This document shows positions 1 through 9,775 of a stretch of 64,000 nt of DNA, piece by piece. The position numbers and the translations under genes are program-made. The stretch comes from an uncultured Trichococcus sp. Its GTDB lineage: Bacteria; Bacillota; Bacilli; Lactobacillales; Aerococcaceae. A model generated the notes under the pieces. It did no database searches and was not told the origin of the DNA. It saw nothing but the letters and a program-made list of their open reading frames with translations. Location: assembly GCF_963663645.1 (NCBI RefSeq), contig NZ_OY760503.1, positions 1,989,501-2,053,500 of the forward strand. The letters are read 5' to 3'. The first letter of the stretch is position 1, and the number at the start of each line of letters is the position of its first letter.

Positions 1-1
1 T

Positions 2-2575
2 CTGGATGGGTTCCGCAACAAGAACGGATTGCATACGAACGCGCTCTTCGCCTTCAATAATATATTGGAACGCATCTTCCAGACAGAAGAGCCTACGCAT
101 CTGTTGGTAGCATTCGATTCCGGGAAGACGACTTTCCGTAATGCCCTTTATGATGATTACAAAGGCGGGCGTGCCAGCATGCCTTCGGAGTTGTCCGAAC
201 AATGGCCTTATTTCGGTGTCTTGGTTCATGCATTCGGCGGCAAGACTTATGAATTGGTCAATTATGAAGCCGATGACATCATCGGGACCTACTCGCGGAT
301 GGCCGATCAGGCCGGCTATGAGGTCGTCATCATTTCAGGCGATAAGGATATGATCCAATTGACGACGGATAATATCCGGGTCGATATAACCGTCAAAGGT
401 GTATCGGAATTGAAATCCTACACACCTGAAGTCATCCGTGAAGAATACGGCATCGAGCCGAAACAGATCATCGATATGAAGGGGCTGATGGGGGACTCGT
501 CGGATAATTATCCGGGTGTCACCAAAGTCGGCGAGAAGACTGCTTTGAAGCTCCTGACCGAATACGGCTCCATCGAAAATCTTTACGAGCATATCGATGA
601 ACTGAAGAAAAGCAAGATGAAAGAGAACCTCATCAATGACAAAGAGAATGCGTTCATGAGCAAAACGTTGGCTACGATCGATCTGGATTCTCCCGTGACA
701 TTGAAGCTCGATGAACTTGCCGTTGAAGGCAAACAGATGGACAAGCTGACCGATTTTTATCGCGAAATGGATTTCAACAGTTTCCTTGATAAACTGGGTG
801 TGACTTCTGAAGACCGCTCTGAATCGTTTGAGGACATCCACTTCGAAGTCCTGACCGAGATCCGTCCCGAGCATTTTACGGACCGTATGGCACTGTATGT
901 GGAGATGCTTGAAGACAACTACCATGAAGGAAAAATCCTTGCAGCCAGCTGGGGAACGGATGGAAAAATATATACGGCTTCATTGGAAACAGTGAAGGCA
1001 AGCCCCGCTTTCAAGGAATGGGCTGAAAATGCCGAAGCCCACAAAATTGTCTACGACGGCAAACGGACGATGGTCATGCTGCATTATGCCGGCATCGCGC
1101 TGGCGGGCATCGACTTTGATATCCTGTTGGCTTCCTACATCCTGAATGCGAAGGACAACAGCAAAGACCTTGCGCAAGTCGCTCAGGAATACGGCTACAA
1201 CGATGTCTCCTTTGATGAGGCCATCTACGGAAAAGGCGCTAAAATGGCCGTTCCCGAGGATGCCGTGCTGCATGATCATCTGGCACGCAAAGTGAAAGCG
1301 ATCCAGGCGCTGTTCTCCCAATTGAACGCCGAACTGGAAAGCAACGTGCAAAAAGACTTGTATTACGAAATGGAGCTGCCTTTGTCGTTTGTGCTGGGGC
1401 ACATGGAAATCCAAGGGATCAAAGTGGAACCGCAGCGTCTTTTGACCATGAAAGAGGAATTTGCCGGCCGATTGCTTGAGATCGAGAAGACCATCTATGC
1501 CGAGGCGGGTGAGGAGTTCAACATCAACTCTCCGAAACAACTGGGTGTCATCCTGTTCGAGAAGATGGGATTGCCCGTCATCAAAAAGACGAAAACAGGT
1601 TATTCGACAGCGGTGGACGTATTGGAGAAACTGCAGGCGCAAGCACCGATCGTGGAGCACATCCTGAATTATCGACAGTTGGCCAAGCTGCAATCGACCT
1701 ACGTGGAGGGGCTCCTGAAATTCATCAAACCGGAAACCGGAAAGATCCATACACGCTATCAACAGACGTTGACGCAGACCGGCCGTTTGAGTTCCGTCGA
1801 TCCGAACCTGCAGAACATTCCGATCCGGATGGAGGAAGGCCGGAAGATCAGACAGGCCTTCGTTCCCCAACAAGAAGGCTGGAAGCTTTTTGCCTCCGAC
1901 TATTCGCAGATCGAATTGCGCGTGCTGGCGCACATTTCCGGGGATGAGCATCTGCGTGAAGCCTTCCTGGAAGGCCAGGACATCCATACTTCGACTGCGA
2001 TGCGCGTATTTGGCATCGAAAATCCGGAAGATGTCACCGCCAATCTGCGTCGACAAGCGAAGGCCGTCAATTTTGGGGTTGTGTATGGCATCAGTGACTA
2101 CGGGTTGTCCCAAAACCTGAACATCACCCGGAAAGCTGCTCAGGAATTCATTGACCGCTATTTCGAAAAATATCCAGGCGTGAAGCAATTCATGGAGGAC
2201 ATCGTCAAAGAGGCGAAAGAGAACGGATATGTGGAAACGTTATTCCACAGACGCCGCTACCTGCCTGATATCCATAACCGCAACTTCAATCTGCGCTCCT
2301 TTGCGGAACGGACTGCCATCAATTCGCCGATCCAAGGCACTGCCGCCGATATCATCAAAGTTGCGATGGTCCGGATGGATGAAGCCCTTAAGGAAAAAGG
2401 CCTTCAAGCGAATATGCTGTTGCAGGTTCACGATGAACTGATCTTCGAATGTCCGGAAGAAGAGATCCCGGTATTGGAAAAATTAGTGCCGGAAATCATG
2501 GAGCATGCCGTTTCCTTGGCTGTACCGCTTAAAGTGGACAGCAACTCCGGCGACAGCTGGTATGAAGCAAAATAA
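2..2575 (+). CDS. polA: DNA polymerase I (5' end outside window)
   Basis: DNA polymerase I, used for Okazaki fragment processing and gap filling in repair. The frame is open from base 2 and reads LDGFRNKNG before the first internal start-like codon (TTG at 29), so the true start lies upstream and the gene is truncated by the window edge. Visible parts: 5'-3' exonuclease domain (to about residue 280), a degenerate 3'-5' exonuclease region without an obvious D-x-E metal pair, so probably no proofreading as in Bacillus PolA, and a full polymerase domain with motif A (SDYSQIELR), motif B (RRQAKAVNFGVVYG) and motif C (QVHDELIFE). mutM follows after 36 bp, the conserved Firmicute order. Confidence 0.97.
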   Translation: MDGFRNKNGLHTNALFAFNNILERIFQTEEPTHLLVAFDSGKTTFRNALYDDYKGGRASMPSELSEQWPYFGVLVHAFGGKTYELVNYEADDIIGTYSRMADQAGYEVVIISGDKDMIQLTTDNIRVDITVKGVSELKSYTPEVIREEYGIEPKQIIDMKGLMGDSSDNYPGVTKVGEKTALKLLTEYGSIENLYEHIDELKKSKMKENLINDKENAFMSKTLATIDLDSPVTLKLDELAVEGKQMDKLTDFYREMDFNSFLDKLGVTSEDRSESFEDIHFEVLTEIRPEHFTDRMALYVEMLEDNYHEGKILAASWGTDGKIYTASLETVKASPAFKEWAENAEAHKIVYDGKRTMVMLHYAGIALAGIDFDILLASYILNAKDNSKDLAQVAQEYGYNDVSFDEAIYGKGAKMAVPEDAVLHDHLARKVKAIQALFSQLNAELESNVQKDLYYEMELPLSFVLGHMEIQGIKVEPQRLLTMKEEFAGRLLEIEKTIYAEAGEEFNINSPKQLGVILFEKMGLPVIKKTKTGYSTAVDVLEKLQAQAPIVEHILNYRQLAKLQSTYVEGLLKFIKPETGKIHTRYQQTLTQTGRLSSVDPNLQNIPIRMEEGRKIRQAFVPQQEGWKLFASDYSQIELRVLAHISGDEHLREAFLEGQDIHTSTAMRVFGIENPEDVTANLRRQAKAVNFGVVYGISDYGLSQNLNITRKAAQEFIDRYFEKYPGVKQFMEDIVKEAKENGYVETLFHRRRYLPDIHNRNFNLRSFAERTAINSPIQGTAADIIKVAMVRMDEALKEKGLQANMLLQVHDELIFECPEEEIPVLEKLVPEIMEHAVSLAVPLKVDSNSGDSWYEAK

Positions 2576-2611
2576 ACAGGGATAAAATCGATAAAAGAGA
2601 GGGGGTTGCTT

Positions 2612-3496
2612 ATGCCGGAATTGCCAGAAGTAGAAACGATCCGCAAGGGGCTCATCAACCTTGTCGGAGGAGCCGTCATCACAGATGTAGCCGTCTTTTG
2701 GGATCGGATGATCACGCCGCCTTTTTCCACGGAACGGTTCAAGATGGTCCTGCGGGGGGAACAGATCCACACCATCGAACGCCGCGGCAAGTATCTGATC
2801 TTCTTGTTGGACCACTGGGCGATGATTTCCCATCTGCGGATGGAAGGCAAATATGAGGTCAGCGAATCCGGTGAACCGATCAAGAAGCATACCCACGTCA
2901 TTTTCTATCTCGCCGATGGCCGTCAGTTGCGTTACCTTGATGTGCGTAAGTTCGGGAAATTCACGCTGTTGCCGATCGAAAAGCGGGATGAGTATGAACC
3001 TTTCAAAAAAATGGGGCCGGAGCCGACCGCGGATTTCTTCAAGTTGAGCAAATTCAAAAAAGACCTTTCCAAGTCGCATCGGGCAATCAAAGCGGTCATC
3101 CTCGACCAGAACATTGTTGCCGGCGTCGGGAATATTTATGCGGATGAGTCGCTTTTCCAAGCCAAAATCCATCCCTTGCAAGCCGCCGACACGATCGGAC
3201 CGGCTGCGGCGAAAAGACTGCAGGAAGCCATCATCGATGTGATCGGCAGATCAGTGGAGGCCGGTGGTTCGACCATCCGGACCTACAAAAACACGTTGGG
3301 GGAGGCCGGGAAATTCCAAGTATCCCTTGCCGTTTATGGACAGACCGGGAAACCTTGTCCGAACTGCGGCCATCCGATCGAAAAAATCAGGGTTGCACAA
3401 AGAGGAACGCATTATTGTCCGCATTGTCAACAACTGCCGAAGGTCCGTCCGAAGGCAGCGGACATCAACGACATTGCGTACAAAGGGGCGAGATGA
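2612..3496 (+). CDS. mutM: Formamidopyrimidine-DNA glycosylase (Fpg/MutM)
   Basis: Base-excision repair glycosylase/AP lyase that removes 8-oxoguanine and formamidopyrimidines. The protein (294 aa, normal length) starts MPELPEVET; Pro2 becomes the catalytic N-terminal nucleophile and Glu3 the general acid, which fixes the ATG at 2612 rather than the upstream TTG at 2606. A GAGAGGGGG ribosome-binding sequence precedes it. The C-terminus carries a zinc finger CPNC...CPHC. It is probably co-transcribed with polA upstream and coaE 7 bp downstream. Confidence 0.97.
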   Translation: MPELPEVETIRKGLINLVGGAVITDVAVFWDRMITPPFSTERFKMVLRGEQIHTIERRGKYLIFLLDHWAMISHLRMEGKYEVSESGEPIKKHTHVIFYLADGRQLRYLDVRKFGKFTLLPIEKRDEYEPFKKMGPEPTADFFKLSKFKKDLSKSHRAIKAVILDQNIVAGVGNIYADESLFQAKIHPLQAADTIGPAAAKRLQEAIIDVIGRSVEAGGSTIRTYKNTLGEAGKFQVSLAVYGQTGKPCPNCGHPIEKIRVAQRGTHYCPHCQQLPKVRPKAADINDIAYKGAR

Positions 3497-3503
3497 AACA
3501 AAT

Positions 3504-4103
3504 ATGAGTTATATATTGGGTCTTACAGGAAGCATCGCTACAGGGAAATCGACTGTAGCGAAGCTGTTTTTGTCTGCGGGCATACCGGTCGTGGATGCGG
3601 ATTTGGGAGCTAGGGCTGTCGTCCTTCCGGGTGCGCCTGGGTTAGCGGACATCGTCAAGCATTTCGGGGAAGATTATCTGCTGCCGGATGGCACACTGGA
3701 TCGCAACCGTTTGGGAGAACTGATCTTTTCGGACAGGGAGAAACGGGCGGAGCTGGATGCCTTGCTGAAGGAGCGCATCCAGCATTGGATACATGCGGAA
3801 AAAGAGCGTTATATCAACGAAGGGCACGATCTTATCGTGCTGGATATCCCTTTGCTGTACGAAGGCGGGTATCAGGATAGCTGCGATGCCGTGATGGTCG
3901 TCTATGTTCCGGAAGAGCTCCAATTGAAAAGGCTGATGGGCCGCAACCATTTGGATGCGGCTGAAGCTGCCCGGAGGATGCAAAGCCAGCTTTCGATCGA
4001 GAAGAAAAAAGAGCTGGCGGACTTTGTCATCGACAATTCCGGGACGATTGAAGAAACCGAAAAACAAGTCAACGAATGGCTGCGCGGACACAGAGCCGTC
4101 TAG
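3504..4103 (+). CDS. coaE: Dephospho-CoA kinase
   Basis: Catalyses the last step of coenzyme A synthesis, ATP-dependent phosphorylation of the 3'-hydroxyl of dephospho-CoA. The 199-aa protein begins MSYILGLTGSIATGKST with the P-loop at residues 8-16. The frame is open for 80 codons upstream, inside mutM, but the family N-terminus and the AAAGGGGCGAG ribosome-binding site place the start at ATG 3504, 7 bp after mutM. An intrinsic terminator follows at 4107. Confidence 0.96.
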   Translation: MSYILGLTGSIATGKSTVAKLFLSAGIPVVDADLGARAVVLPGAPGLADIVKHFGEDYLLPDGTLDRNRLGELIFSDREKRAELDALLKERIQHWIHAEKERYINEGHDLIVLDIPLLYEGGYQDSCDAVMVVYVPEELQLKRLMGRNHLDAAEAARRMQSQLSIEKKKELADFVIDNSGTIEETEKQVNEWLRGHRAV

Positions 4104-4106
4104 CCT

Positions 4107-4132
4107 GATGGTCCCGGAAAGACCATCTTTTC
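4107..4132 (+). terminator. Terminator after coaE
   Basis: Hairpin GATGGTC / GACCATC with a 7-nt loop followed by TTTTC. It ends the polA-mutM-coaE unit just before the nrdR promoter. Confidence 0.75.
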
Positions 4133-4153
4133 AAGGTTTTTGAGCCACAAGTA

Positions 4154-4162
4154 TGTTATAAT
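4154..4162 (+). promoter_or_regulatory. Extended -10 promoter for nrdR-dnaB-dnaI
   Basis: TGTTATAAT is an extended -10 element, 37 bp before the nrdR start. No good -35 hexamer is seen at 17 bp, consistent with extended -10 dependence. The ribosome-binding site is AAAGGGGGAAA. Confidence 0.6.
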
Positions 4163-4198
4163 GAAGCAATAATAAACGAAAGAAAAGGGGGAAAGCCG

Positions 4199-4741
4199 AT
4201 GCAATGCCCAAAATGTCACTATCACGGATCGCGTGTTGTCGATAGTCGTCCAGCTGATGATGGGAAAGCCATCCGCCGCCGTCGCGAATGCGAACAATGC
4301 CATTTCCGCTTCACTACATTCGAGAGGATCGAGCAGACGCCGTTGCTTGTCATCAAAAAAAATGGCGCGCGCGAAGAATTCAGCCGTGAAAAGTTGTTGC
4401 GGGGATTGATCCGCTCCTGCGAAAAACGGCCGATTGCCCTTGAACAATTGGAGACTGTCGTCAATGAAGTGGAAGCCGAAATCCGAGCGCTCGGAGAAAA
4501 TGAAGTATCCAGCATCGTCATCGGGGAATACGTCATGGATAAGTTGGCCAAAATAGACGACGTCGCCTATATCCGTTTCGCAAGTGTTTACCGCCAATTT
4601 TCGGACCGGAAGACCTTCCTTGATGAATTGAAGAACATGGAGAAGAAAAAAGCCGAACAAGCGGCTGCCGAATCTTCAGACATCCCACCCTCCGATGCTC
4701 CTCCCCGCGAGGCAGCCCCCGGAAAGGAAGAAAATGAATAA
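4199..4741 (+). CDS. nrdR: Transcriptional repressor NrdR
   Basis: Nucleotide-sensing repressor of ribonucleotide reductase operons. The N-terminus is a zinc ribbon with Cys3, Cys6, Cys31 and Cys34 (CPKC...CEQC) and a basic RRRR stretch, followed by an ATP-cone domain (about residues 46-136). At 180 aa it is longer than the usual 150-160 aa: the last 30 or so residues form an acidic Ala/Pro/Glu-rich tail unlikely to be folded. The stop overlaps the dnaB start by one base (TAATG), indicating translational coupling. Confidence 0.95.
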   Translation: MQCPKCHYHGSRVVDSRPADDGKAIRRRRECEQCHFRFTTFERIEQTPLLVIKKNGAREEFSREKLLRGLIRSCEKRPIALEQLETVVNEVEAEIRALGENEVSSIVIGEYVMDKLAKIDDVAYIRFASVYRQFSDRKTFLDELKNMEKKKAEQAAAESSDIPPSDAPPREAAPGKEENE

Positions 4742-6174
4742 TGAGCTATCCATGGCAAAATATCAGCCCTAAGGACCCTTTCAGAGCAAGCCAGACGAAC
4801 TTGGTTTCCGATGTGGACCGCAAAATCGTGACGCAATTGTATCAACCCATCATCGGGCCGCAAGCATTCAGTCTCTACATGACGCTGCTCGCGGAGATTC
4901 CGCAGGAGAGCTATTGGAGCAAGGATTTGCTTCATTCCGAATTGTTGGCTTTATCGAACAGCGGAATCCAGGACTTCTACCAAGCGCGGGTGAAATTGGA
5001 AGGGATCGGTTTGCTGAAGACATTCCTGGTGAACGAGCCTGAGAAGCAATACCTATATGAATTGCAGCAGCCGCTGTCCAGTCATGCTTTTTTCAGCGAT
5101 GACCTGATGGGGTTGCTGTTGTATGAAAAGGTCGGCGAACGGAAATACCGCGAGTTGCAGCAGCGGTTCAGCCGGCAAGTCCGCGGTTTGAAAAATGCGG
5201 AGAACATCACCAAGTCCTTTCTGGACGTGTTTTCTTTCTCGGAAAGCGCCTTTACGGAGCAGGCGCGCATGAGGCAGAGCGATAACACGTTGTTGGGCGA
5301 TAGCGGGGCAATCCCGCCCGCAATCGAGAACGAGGGGTTTGACTTCGCGTTTTTCCGGCAGCTGTTGAACAAGCAATTCGTCAAACGCGAATCCATCACA
5401 AAGGAATTGGAGCACACGATCACTATCCTCTACACTCTGTATGGTTGCGACGAGCTGCAGATGGCCCAGTTCATTCTGGAGGCAGCCGATATCGAATCAG
5501 GAAAAGTCGACGGGGAGGCGCTCAAAAAGATTGTCTCCGACGCCTATGAACAGAGGCACAGCAGCCGTTTGGAGGTAAAGGATAAAGTCACCCAGAGCAT
5601 CCAACTGGCTAAAGATACTGAAAAAGGCCGGGAACAAAAATTGATTCAGGCGCGCTTTTCCAGTGAAGAAATCGCGTTCATCAAGGCGTGTGAACAGTTG
5701 ACGCCGCATCAGTTTTTGACTAGCATCAAAAAGCAAAAAGGCGGCATCGTTACCGCCTCGGAAACGCAATTGCTGCGGACGCTGATGGAAAAGGCCGATT
5801 TCAAGCCGAGTGTGCTCAATGTATTGACGCACTACGTGTTGGTCATCCTCAACAATCCGCACCTTTCGAAGGCCTATGTGGAAGCAATCGCAAACGATTG
5901 GCTGCAGGACGGCGTCGATTCGCCCGAAAAAGCGTTGGCGAAGGCGAAACAATTCGCCGGCGAGATGAAGGCGAAAGCGGAAAAACGGGCAGCCAGCCGA
6001 ACAACCGCAAAGAATTACGGGAAAACTGTGGCGCGCAAGAAAGAGACCTTGCCGGATTGGGCTAAAGAGGAACATAAATCGGTTGTGGAGACACCTCTGA
6101 CGCCGGAAGCGCAACAAAAATTGAATGAACGCATCAAAAAATTAAAAAGTAGCGGAAAGGCAGGGGATGAGTGA
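4741..6174 (+). CDS. dnaB: Replication initiation/membrane attachment protein DnaB (Bacillus type)
   Basis: Helicase-loading co-factor of the Firmicute primosome (DnaD-DnaB-DnaI), unrelated to the E. coli DnaB helicase. The 477-aa protein starts [14 protein letters not shown] and has the DnaB/DnaD-type alpha-helical domains, with a Lys-rich C-terminus. It overlaps nrdR by one base and dnaI by one base (TGATG), so nrdR-dnaB-dnaI is one translationally coupled operon. Confidence 0.93.
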   Translation: MSYPWQNISPKDPFRASQTNLVSDVDRKIVTQLYQPIIGPQAFSLYMTLLAEIPQESYWSKDLLHSELLALSNSGIQDFYQARVKLEGIGLLKTFLVNEPEKQYLYELQQPLSSHAFFSDDLMGLLLYEKVGERKYRELQQRFSRQVRGLKNAENITKSFLDVFSFSESAFTEQARMRQSDNTLLGDSGAIPPAIENEGFDFAFFRQLLNKQFVKRESITKELEHTITILYTLYGCDELQMAQFILEAADIESGKVDGEALKKIVSDAYEQRHSSRLEVKDKVTQSIQLAKDTEKGREQKLIQARFSSEEIAFIKACEQLTPHQFLTSIKKQKGGIVTASETQLLRTLMEKADFKPSVLNVLTHYVLVILNNPHLSKAYVEAIANDWLQDGVDSPEKALAKAKQFAGEMKAKAEKRAASRTTAKNYGKTVARKKETLPDWAKEEHKSVVETPLTPEAQQKLNERIKKLKSSGKAGDE

Positions 6175-7100
6175 TGGATCATATCGGAAGAGCATTCTAT
6201 AAATATATGAATAATCCCGAAATCAGCCAACGCTATAAAGGCATGATCGAAACTATCATGAAGGATGCCGATGTCCAAGCGTTCTTCCAGAAACACGAAG
6301 AGCGCTTGACGCAGGCAATCGTCGAGAGAAGTTATTCGAAACTGCACGAATACGTGCAGGAAAAAGAGAAAATCCGGCTGGGTAAGGAATCGCAGAATCC
6401 TGGCTATGAGCCGCACCTTGTGTTGAATGCCGGATACATCGATGTCGTCTATACACCGACGGACGAGACGATGGCGAAGGAAAGGGAAAAGGAATTGCGG
6501 AGCCGCGTCCATTCGATGTCGATGCCGAAGGATGTCCGCACGGCGACATTGGATCGCTTTGTCCAATCGAACGAGCGGATGCCGGCTATTCTGGAATCGT
6601 TGAATTTTATCGATGCCTTCAATGCCAATCCGAAAATGCACCACCAAGCGCTTTATTTTTATGGTCCATTCGGGGTAGGGAAATCATATCTGTTGGGTGC
6701 GATCGCGCATGAATTGGCGATGGGTGGCCATCTGACGACATTGATGCATTATCCGACCTTCACGATGGAGATGAAGCAGGCGATCCAGAGCAACACGGTA
6801 AACGAAAAAATCGATGCCGTGAAGAAGGCGGAAATCCTGATGCTCGACGACATCGGAGCGGAGGCCAATTCCACTTGGATCCGCGATGAAGTGCTCGGTG
6901 TCATCCTCCAGTACCGGATGCAGGAAGACTTGCCGACCTTCTTCAGTTCCAACTTTACGATGCAACAGCTGGAGGAGCATTTGCGCATGGGTAACCGGGG
7001 CGATGACGAGCCGATGAAGGCGAAGCGTTTGATGGAGCGGATACGCTTCCTATCTCGCGAGATTCCTATGACCGGGAAAAACCGTCGCTTCGAGCAATAG
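6174..7100 (+). CDS. dnaI: Primosomal protein DnaI (helicase loader)
   Basis: AAA+ ATPase that loads the replicative helicase. The 308-aa protein has an N-terminal helicase-binding region (1-130), Walker A GPFGVGKS and Walker B ILMLDDIG. Two in-frame starts are possible, GTG 6171 and ATG 6174. ATG 6174 is preferred because it overlaps the dnaB stop as TGATG and has better spacing (7 nt) from AGGGG. No strong terminator follows; the right end of the repeat element at 7357-7388 may serve. Confidence 0.95.
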   Translation: MDHIGRAFYKYMNNPEISQRYKGMIETIMKDADVQAFFQKHEERLTQAIVERSYSKLHEYVQEKEKIRLGKESQNPGYEPHLVLNAGYIDVVYTPTDETMAKEREKELRSRVHSMSMPKDVRTATLDRFVQSNERMPAILESLNFIDAFNANPKMHHQALYFYGPFGVGKSYLLGAIAHELAMGGHLTTLMHYPTFTMEMKQAIQSNTVNEKIDAVKKAEILMLDDIGAEANSTWIRDEVLGVILQYRMQEDLPTFFSSNFTMQQLEEHLRMGNRGDDEPMKAKRLMERIRFLSREIPMTGKNRRFEQ

Positions 7101-7130
7101 GCTGACTGATTGCTTTTTTGCAATCAAAAG

Positions 7131-7388
7131 AGTTGGCTAGCTTCACGGGTAAGCCCTTCGGGAAGGAAAAAGGAACCCCTTGTCTCTACGAGCCAAGGAT
7201 ACTGTTCGACTAACCTGCTGACGCAGGAAGTCTCTCAGCATATTGCGCTCTACGATGCTCAGTTGCATGGGAGTCTTAGGGATTCATCCCTTAGAGTCCC
7301 AGTACAAGGTGACCGTAGAGAACGTTGCATGGCACGATTTCCTAAATTTCTTTCAGGGCTAAGCGAACCCGTTCAGCTTTTCTTAAAT
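7131..7388 (+). repeat. Interspersed hairpin-rich element, copy 1
   Basis: Noncoding element shared with 25547-25844 and 39187-39492. It begins with TTGGCT, which can pair with AGCCAA about 60 nt later, then AGCTTCACGGGT, the left inverted repeat matching ACCCGTTCAGCT at the right end in 10 of 12 positions. It ends in a terminator-like hairpin plus TTTTCTT. This copy lacks the TTGTCATG...CGGTCA cassette of the other two. It carries its own insert at 7269-7300, an almost perfect 15-bp hairpin (arms starting GGGAGTC and ending AGTCCC). The short open frame through it is not convincing as a gene. Confidence 0.85.
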
Positions 7389-7393
7389 TAAGC

Positions 7394-7422
7394 TTGAAAA
7401 CAATTATTTTTTGTGTTTAAAT
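7394..7422 (+). promoter_or_regulatory. thrS T-box promoter
   Basis: -35 TTGAAA (7394-7399), 17-bp spacer, -10 TTAAAT (7417-7422). It lies immediately after the repeat element and just before the T-box leader. Confidence 0.7.
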
Positions 7423-7429
7423 GGACTAC

Positions 7430-7705
7430 AGATGAAACGAAAGACAAATCGATGAGAAAGACACCGATGGATGAACTGATTTTCAGCGAGGGATGGCTTG
7501 GTGGAACATCCTAATCAATCATGTATTGACCCCTTTCGAGAGATTCCCTGAACATGCAGTAGGGGGAAACGGTACGCTCGTTATCGCGTTCAAGTAAGGA
7601 TGAGACAGAATCTTAAGCGGATGCTTGTCGCACTCTTTGAATTTGGGTGGAACCACGTAGACACGTCCCATTTCCGGCACATGCTGGGGATGGGCTTTTT
7701 TTATT
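7430..7705 (+). promoter_or_regulatory. T-box leader (threonine) controlling thrS
   Basis: tRNA-sensing leader RNA. Stem I shows the CAGCGAG motif and the GGATG...TTGGTGGAA...CATCC apical hairpin. The conserved T-box GGGTGGAACCACG is at 7645-7657. A terminator at 7667-7703 (CCCAT..CC / GG.ATGGG plus a T run) can be replaced by an antiterminator using the T-box. The specifier is probably ACC (Thr) at 7529-7531, which fits thrS downstream; the exact specifier loop was not folded. Uncharged tRNA-Thr should cause read-through into thrS. Confidence 0.93.
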
Positions 7706-7761
7706 GCCTTTTTTGCCATCCGCAACGTTCGTACAAAATTTAATTAATTGGAGGAATCAGC

Positions 7762-9696
7762 ATGTCAGAAATCAAAATCACTTTTCCAGACGGCGCCGTA
7801 AAAGTATTCGAAGCCGGCGTCACAGTGGAAGAAGTAGCAAAAAGCATCAGCAACAGCCTGGCAAAGAAAGCTTTGGCCGGAAAATTCAACGGGGAATTGG
7901 TCGACTTCACACGTCCGTTGGAGACGGATGGATCGCTTGAAATCGTGACACCGGATCACGCAGACGGATTGGGTGTCCTGCGTCACTCGGCTGCCCACTT
8001 GATGGCACATGCCTTGACGCGCCTGTTCCCTGAAATCCATTTCGGTGTCGGCCCGGCGATCGAAACAGGTTTCTATTATGACACTGATATGGAAGTGCAG
8101 CTTTCCGAAGAGGATTTGCCGAAAGTCGAAGCGGAAATGATGAGCATCGTGAAGGCGAATTATCCGATCGTCAGACGTGAAGTGAGCCGTGCGGAAGCTT
8201 TGGAAATCTTCGCAAATGACCCTTACAAAGTCGAATTGATCACTGCGTTGCCTGAAAATGAAATCATCACTGTGTATACGCAAGAGGACTTCACGGACCT
8301 TTGCCGTGGCGTCCATGTGCCGTCAACCGGCAAAATCCAAGTCTTCAAACTGTTGTCGTTGGCGGGCGCTTACTGGAGAGGGAATTCGAACAACAAAATG
8401 ATGCAGCGCGTCTATGGGACAGCTTTCTTCGACAAGAAAGCCTTGGCTGAGTTCATCAAGATGCGCGAAGAAGCGAAAGAACGCGATCATCGCAAACTAG
8501 GCAAAGAATTGGATTTGTTCATGGTTTCGCAGGAAGTCGGTTCCGGCTTGCCGTTCTGGCTGCCGAAAGGCGCGACGATCCGCCGCACGCTTGAACGCTA
8601 CATTACCGACAAAGAAATCAGTTTAGGGTATCAACATGTGTATACACCAGTCTTAGCGAATGTGGAATTGTACAAGACTTCCGGCCACTGGGATCACTAC
8701 CACGATGACATGTTCCCGCCGATGGATATGGGCGATGGCGAAATGTTGGTGTTGCGTCCGATGAACTGCCCGCACCATATGATGGTCTACAAGAATGACA
8801 TCCACAGCTATCGTGAATTGCCGATCCGCATCGCCGAATTGGGCATGATGCACCGTTACGAGAAGAGTGGCGCTTTGTCCGGTCTGCAGCGCGTGCGCGA
8901 AATGACCCTGAATGATGCGCATGCCTTTGTCCGCCCCGATCAGATCAAGGACGAATTCAAACGCGTGCTGCAGTTGGTCATGGATGTTTATGCAGACTTC
9001 CAGATCACTGACTATCGTTTCCGTCTGAGCTACCGCGATCCGGAAGACAAAGTGAAATACTTTGATGACGACGCTATGTGGGATCGTGCCGAAGCGATGC
9101 TGAAGGAAGCGATGGACGAATTCGGTCTGGAATACTTCGAAGCTGTCGGCGAAGCTGCTTTCTACGGCCCTAAATTGGACGTTCAGTTCAAGACAGCGAT
9201 GGGCTTGGAAGAAACGATGTCCACTATCCAATTGGACTTCCTGTTGCCTGAGCGCTTTGACCTGACTTATGTCGGCGAAGACGGTGAAAACAATCATCGT
9301 CCAGTCGTTATTCACCGCGGCGTCATCTCCACAATGGAGCGTTTTGTGGCGTATCTGATCGAAGAGTACAAAGGAGCATTCCCGGTATGGTTGGCGCCTG
9401 TCCAAGCGACAATCATACCTGTTAATCTGGATCTGCATGCCGATCAAGCTTTTGAACTGAAAGCTGTAATGGAACAGTTGGGCATGCGCGTCGAAGTCGA
9501 TGACCGCAACGAGAAGATGGGCTACAAAATCCGTGCTTCCCAGACTCAAAAAATCCCTTACCAATTGGTAATCGGCGATCAGGAGTTGGTGAACGGAACC
9601 GTCACTGTCCGCCGCTATGGTTCGAAAGAAATGGTTACTTTCAGCATGGATGATTTCTTGGCTGAGGTTCAATCTGAAATCAAAAACTTCAAATAA
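7762..9696 (+). CDS. thrS: Threonine--tRNA ligase
   Basis: Class II aminoacyl-tRNA synthetase that charges tRNA-Thr. The 644-aa protein has a TGS domain (1-62), an editing/second additional domain (about 65-240), a catalytic core (about 265-535) and an anticodon-binding domain (540-640). Zinc-binding Cys/His residues lie in [16 protein letters not shown] and VVIHRGV. ATG 7762 follows TTGGAGGAATCAGC. Expression is controlled by the T-box upstream. Confidence 0.98.
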   Translation: MSEIKITFPDGAVKVFEAGVTVEEVAKSISNSLAKKALAGKFNGELVDFTRPLETDGSLEIVTPDHADGLGVLRHSAAHLMAHALTRLFPEIHFGVGPAIETGFYYDTDMEVQLSEEDLPKVEAEMMSIVKANYPIVRREVSRAEALEIFANDPYKVELITALPENEIITVYTQEDFTDLCRGVHVPSTGKIQVFKLLSLAGAYWRGNSNNKMMQRVYGTAFFDKKALAEFIKMREEAKERDHRKLGKELDLFMVSQEVGSGLPFWLPKGATIRRTLERYITDKEISLGYQHVYTPVLANVELYKTSGHWDHYHDDMFPPMDMGDGEMLVLRPMNCPHHMMVYKNDIHSYRELPIRIAELGMMHRYEKSGALSGLQRVREMTLNDAHAFVRPDQIKDEFKRVLQLVMDVYADFQITDYRFRLSYRDPEDKVKYFDDDAMWDRAEAMLKEAMDEFGLEYFEAVGEAAFYGPKLDVQFKTAMGLEETMSTIQLDFLLPERFDLTYVGEDGENNHRPVVIHRGVISTMERFVAYLIEEYKGAFPVWLAPVQATIIPVNLDLHADQAFELKAVMEQLGMRVEVDDRNEKMGYKIRASQTQKIPYQLVIGDQELVNGTVTVRRYGSKEMVTFSMDDFLAEVQSEIKNFK

Positions 9697-9775
9697 TCTT
9701 ATCAAATCCACATTTTTCTGAGCAAATCGTGATACAATAAGGCTCAGTGATGTAGCTTTGATTCTGTTAGCTTGA

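Noticed and set aside
980-2188. 402-codon open frame antisense to polA
   Set aside because: Mirror of polA coding; composition rich in His/Arg/Phe without family likeness.
3264-3503. 80-codon upstream extension of coaE
   Set aside because: It lies inside mutM, and the extension has no similarity to coaE; the P-loop N-terminus begins at 3504.
7110-7391. Open frame of 93 codons on the plus strand in the dnaI-thrS gap
   Set aside because: It lies wholly in the repeat element, has no good ribosome-binding site, and its product resembles no family; sister copies do not keep the frame.
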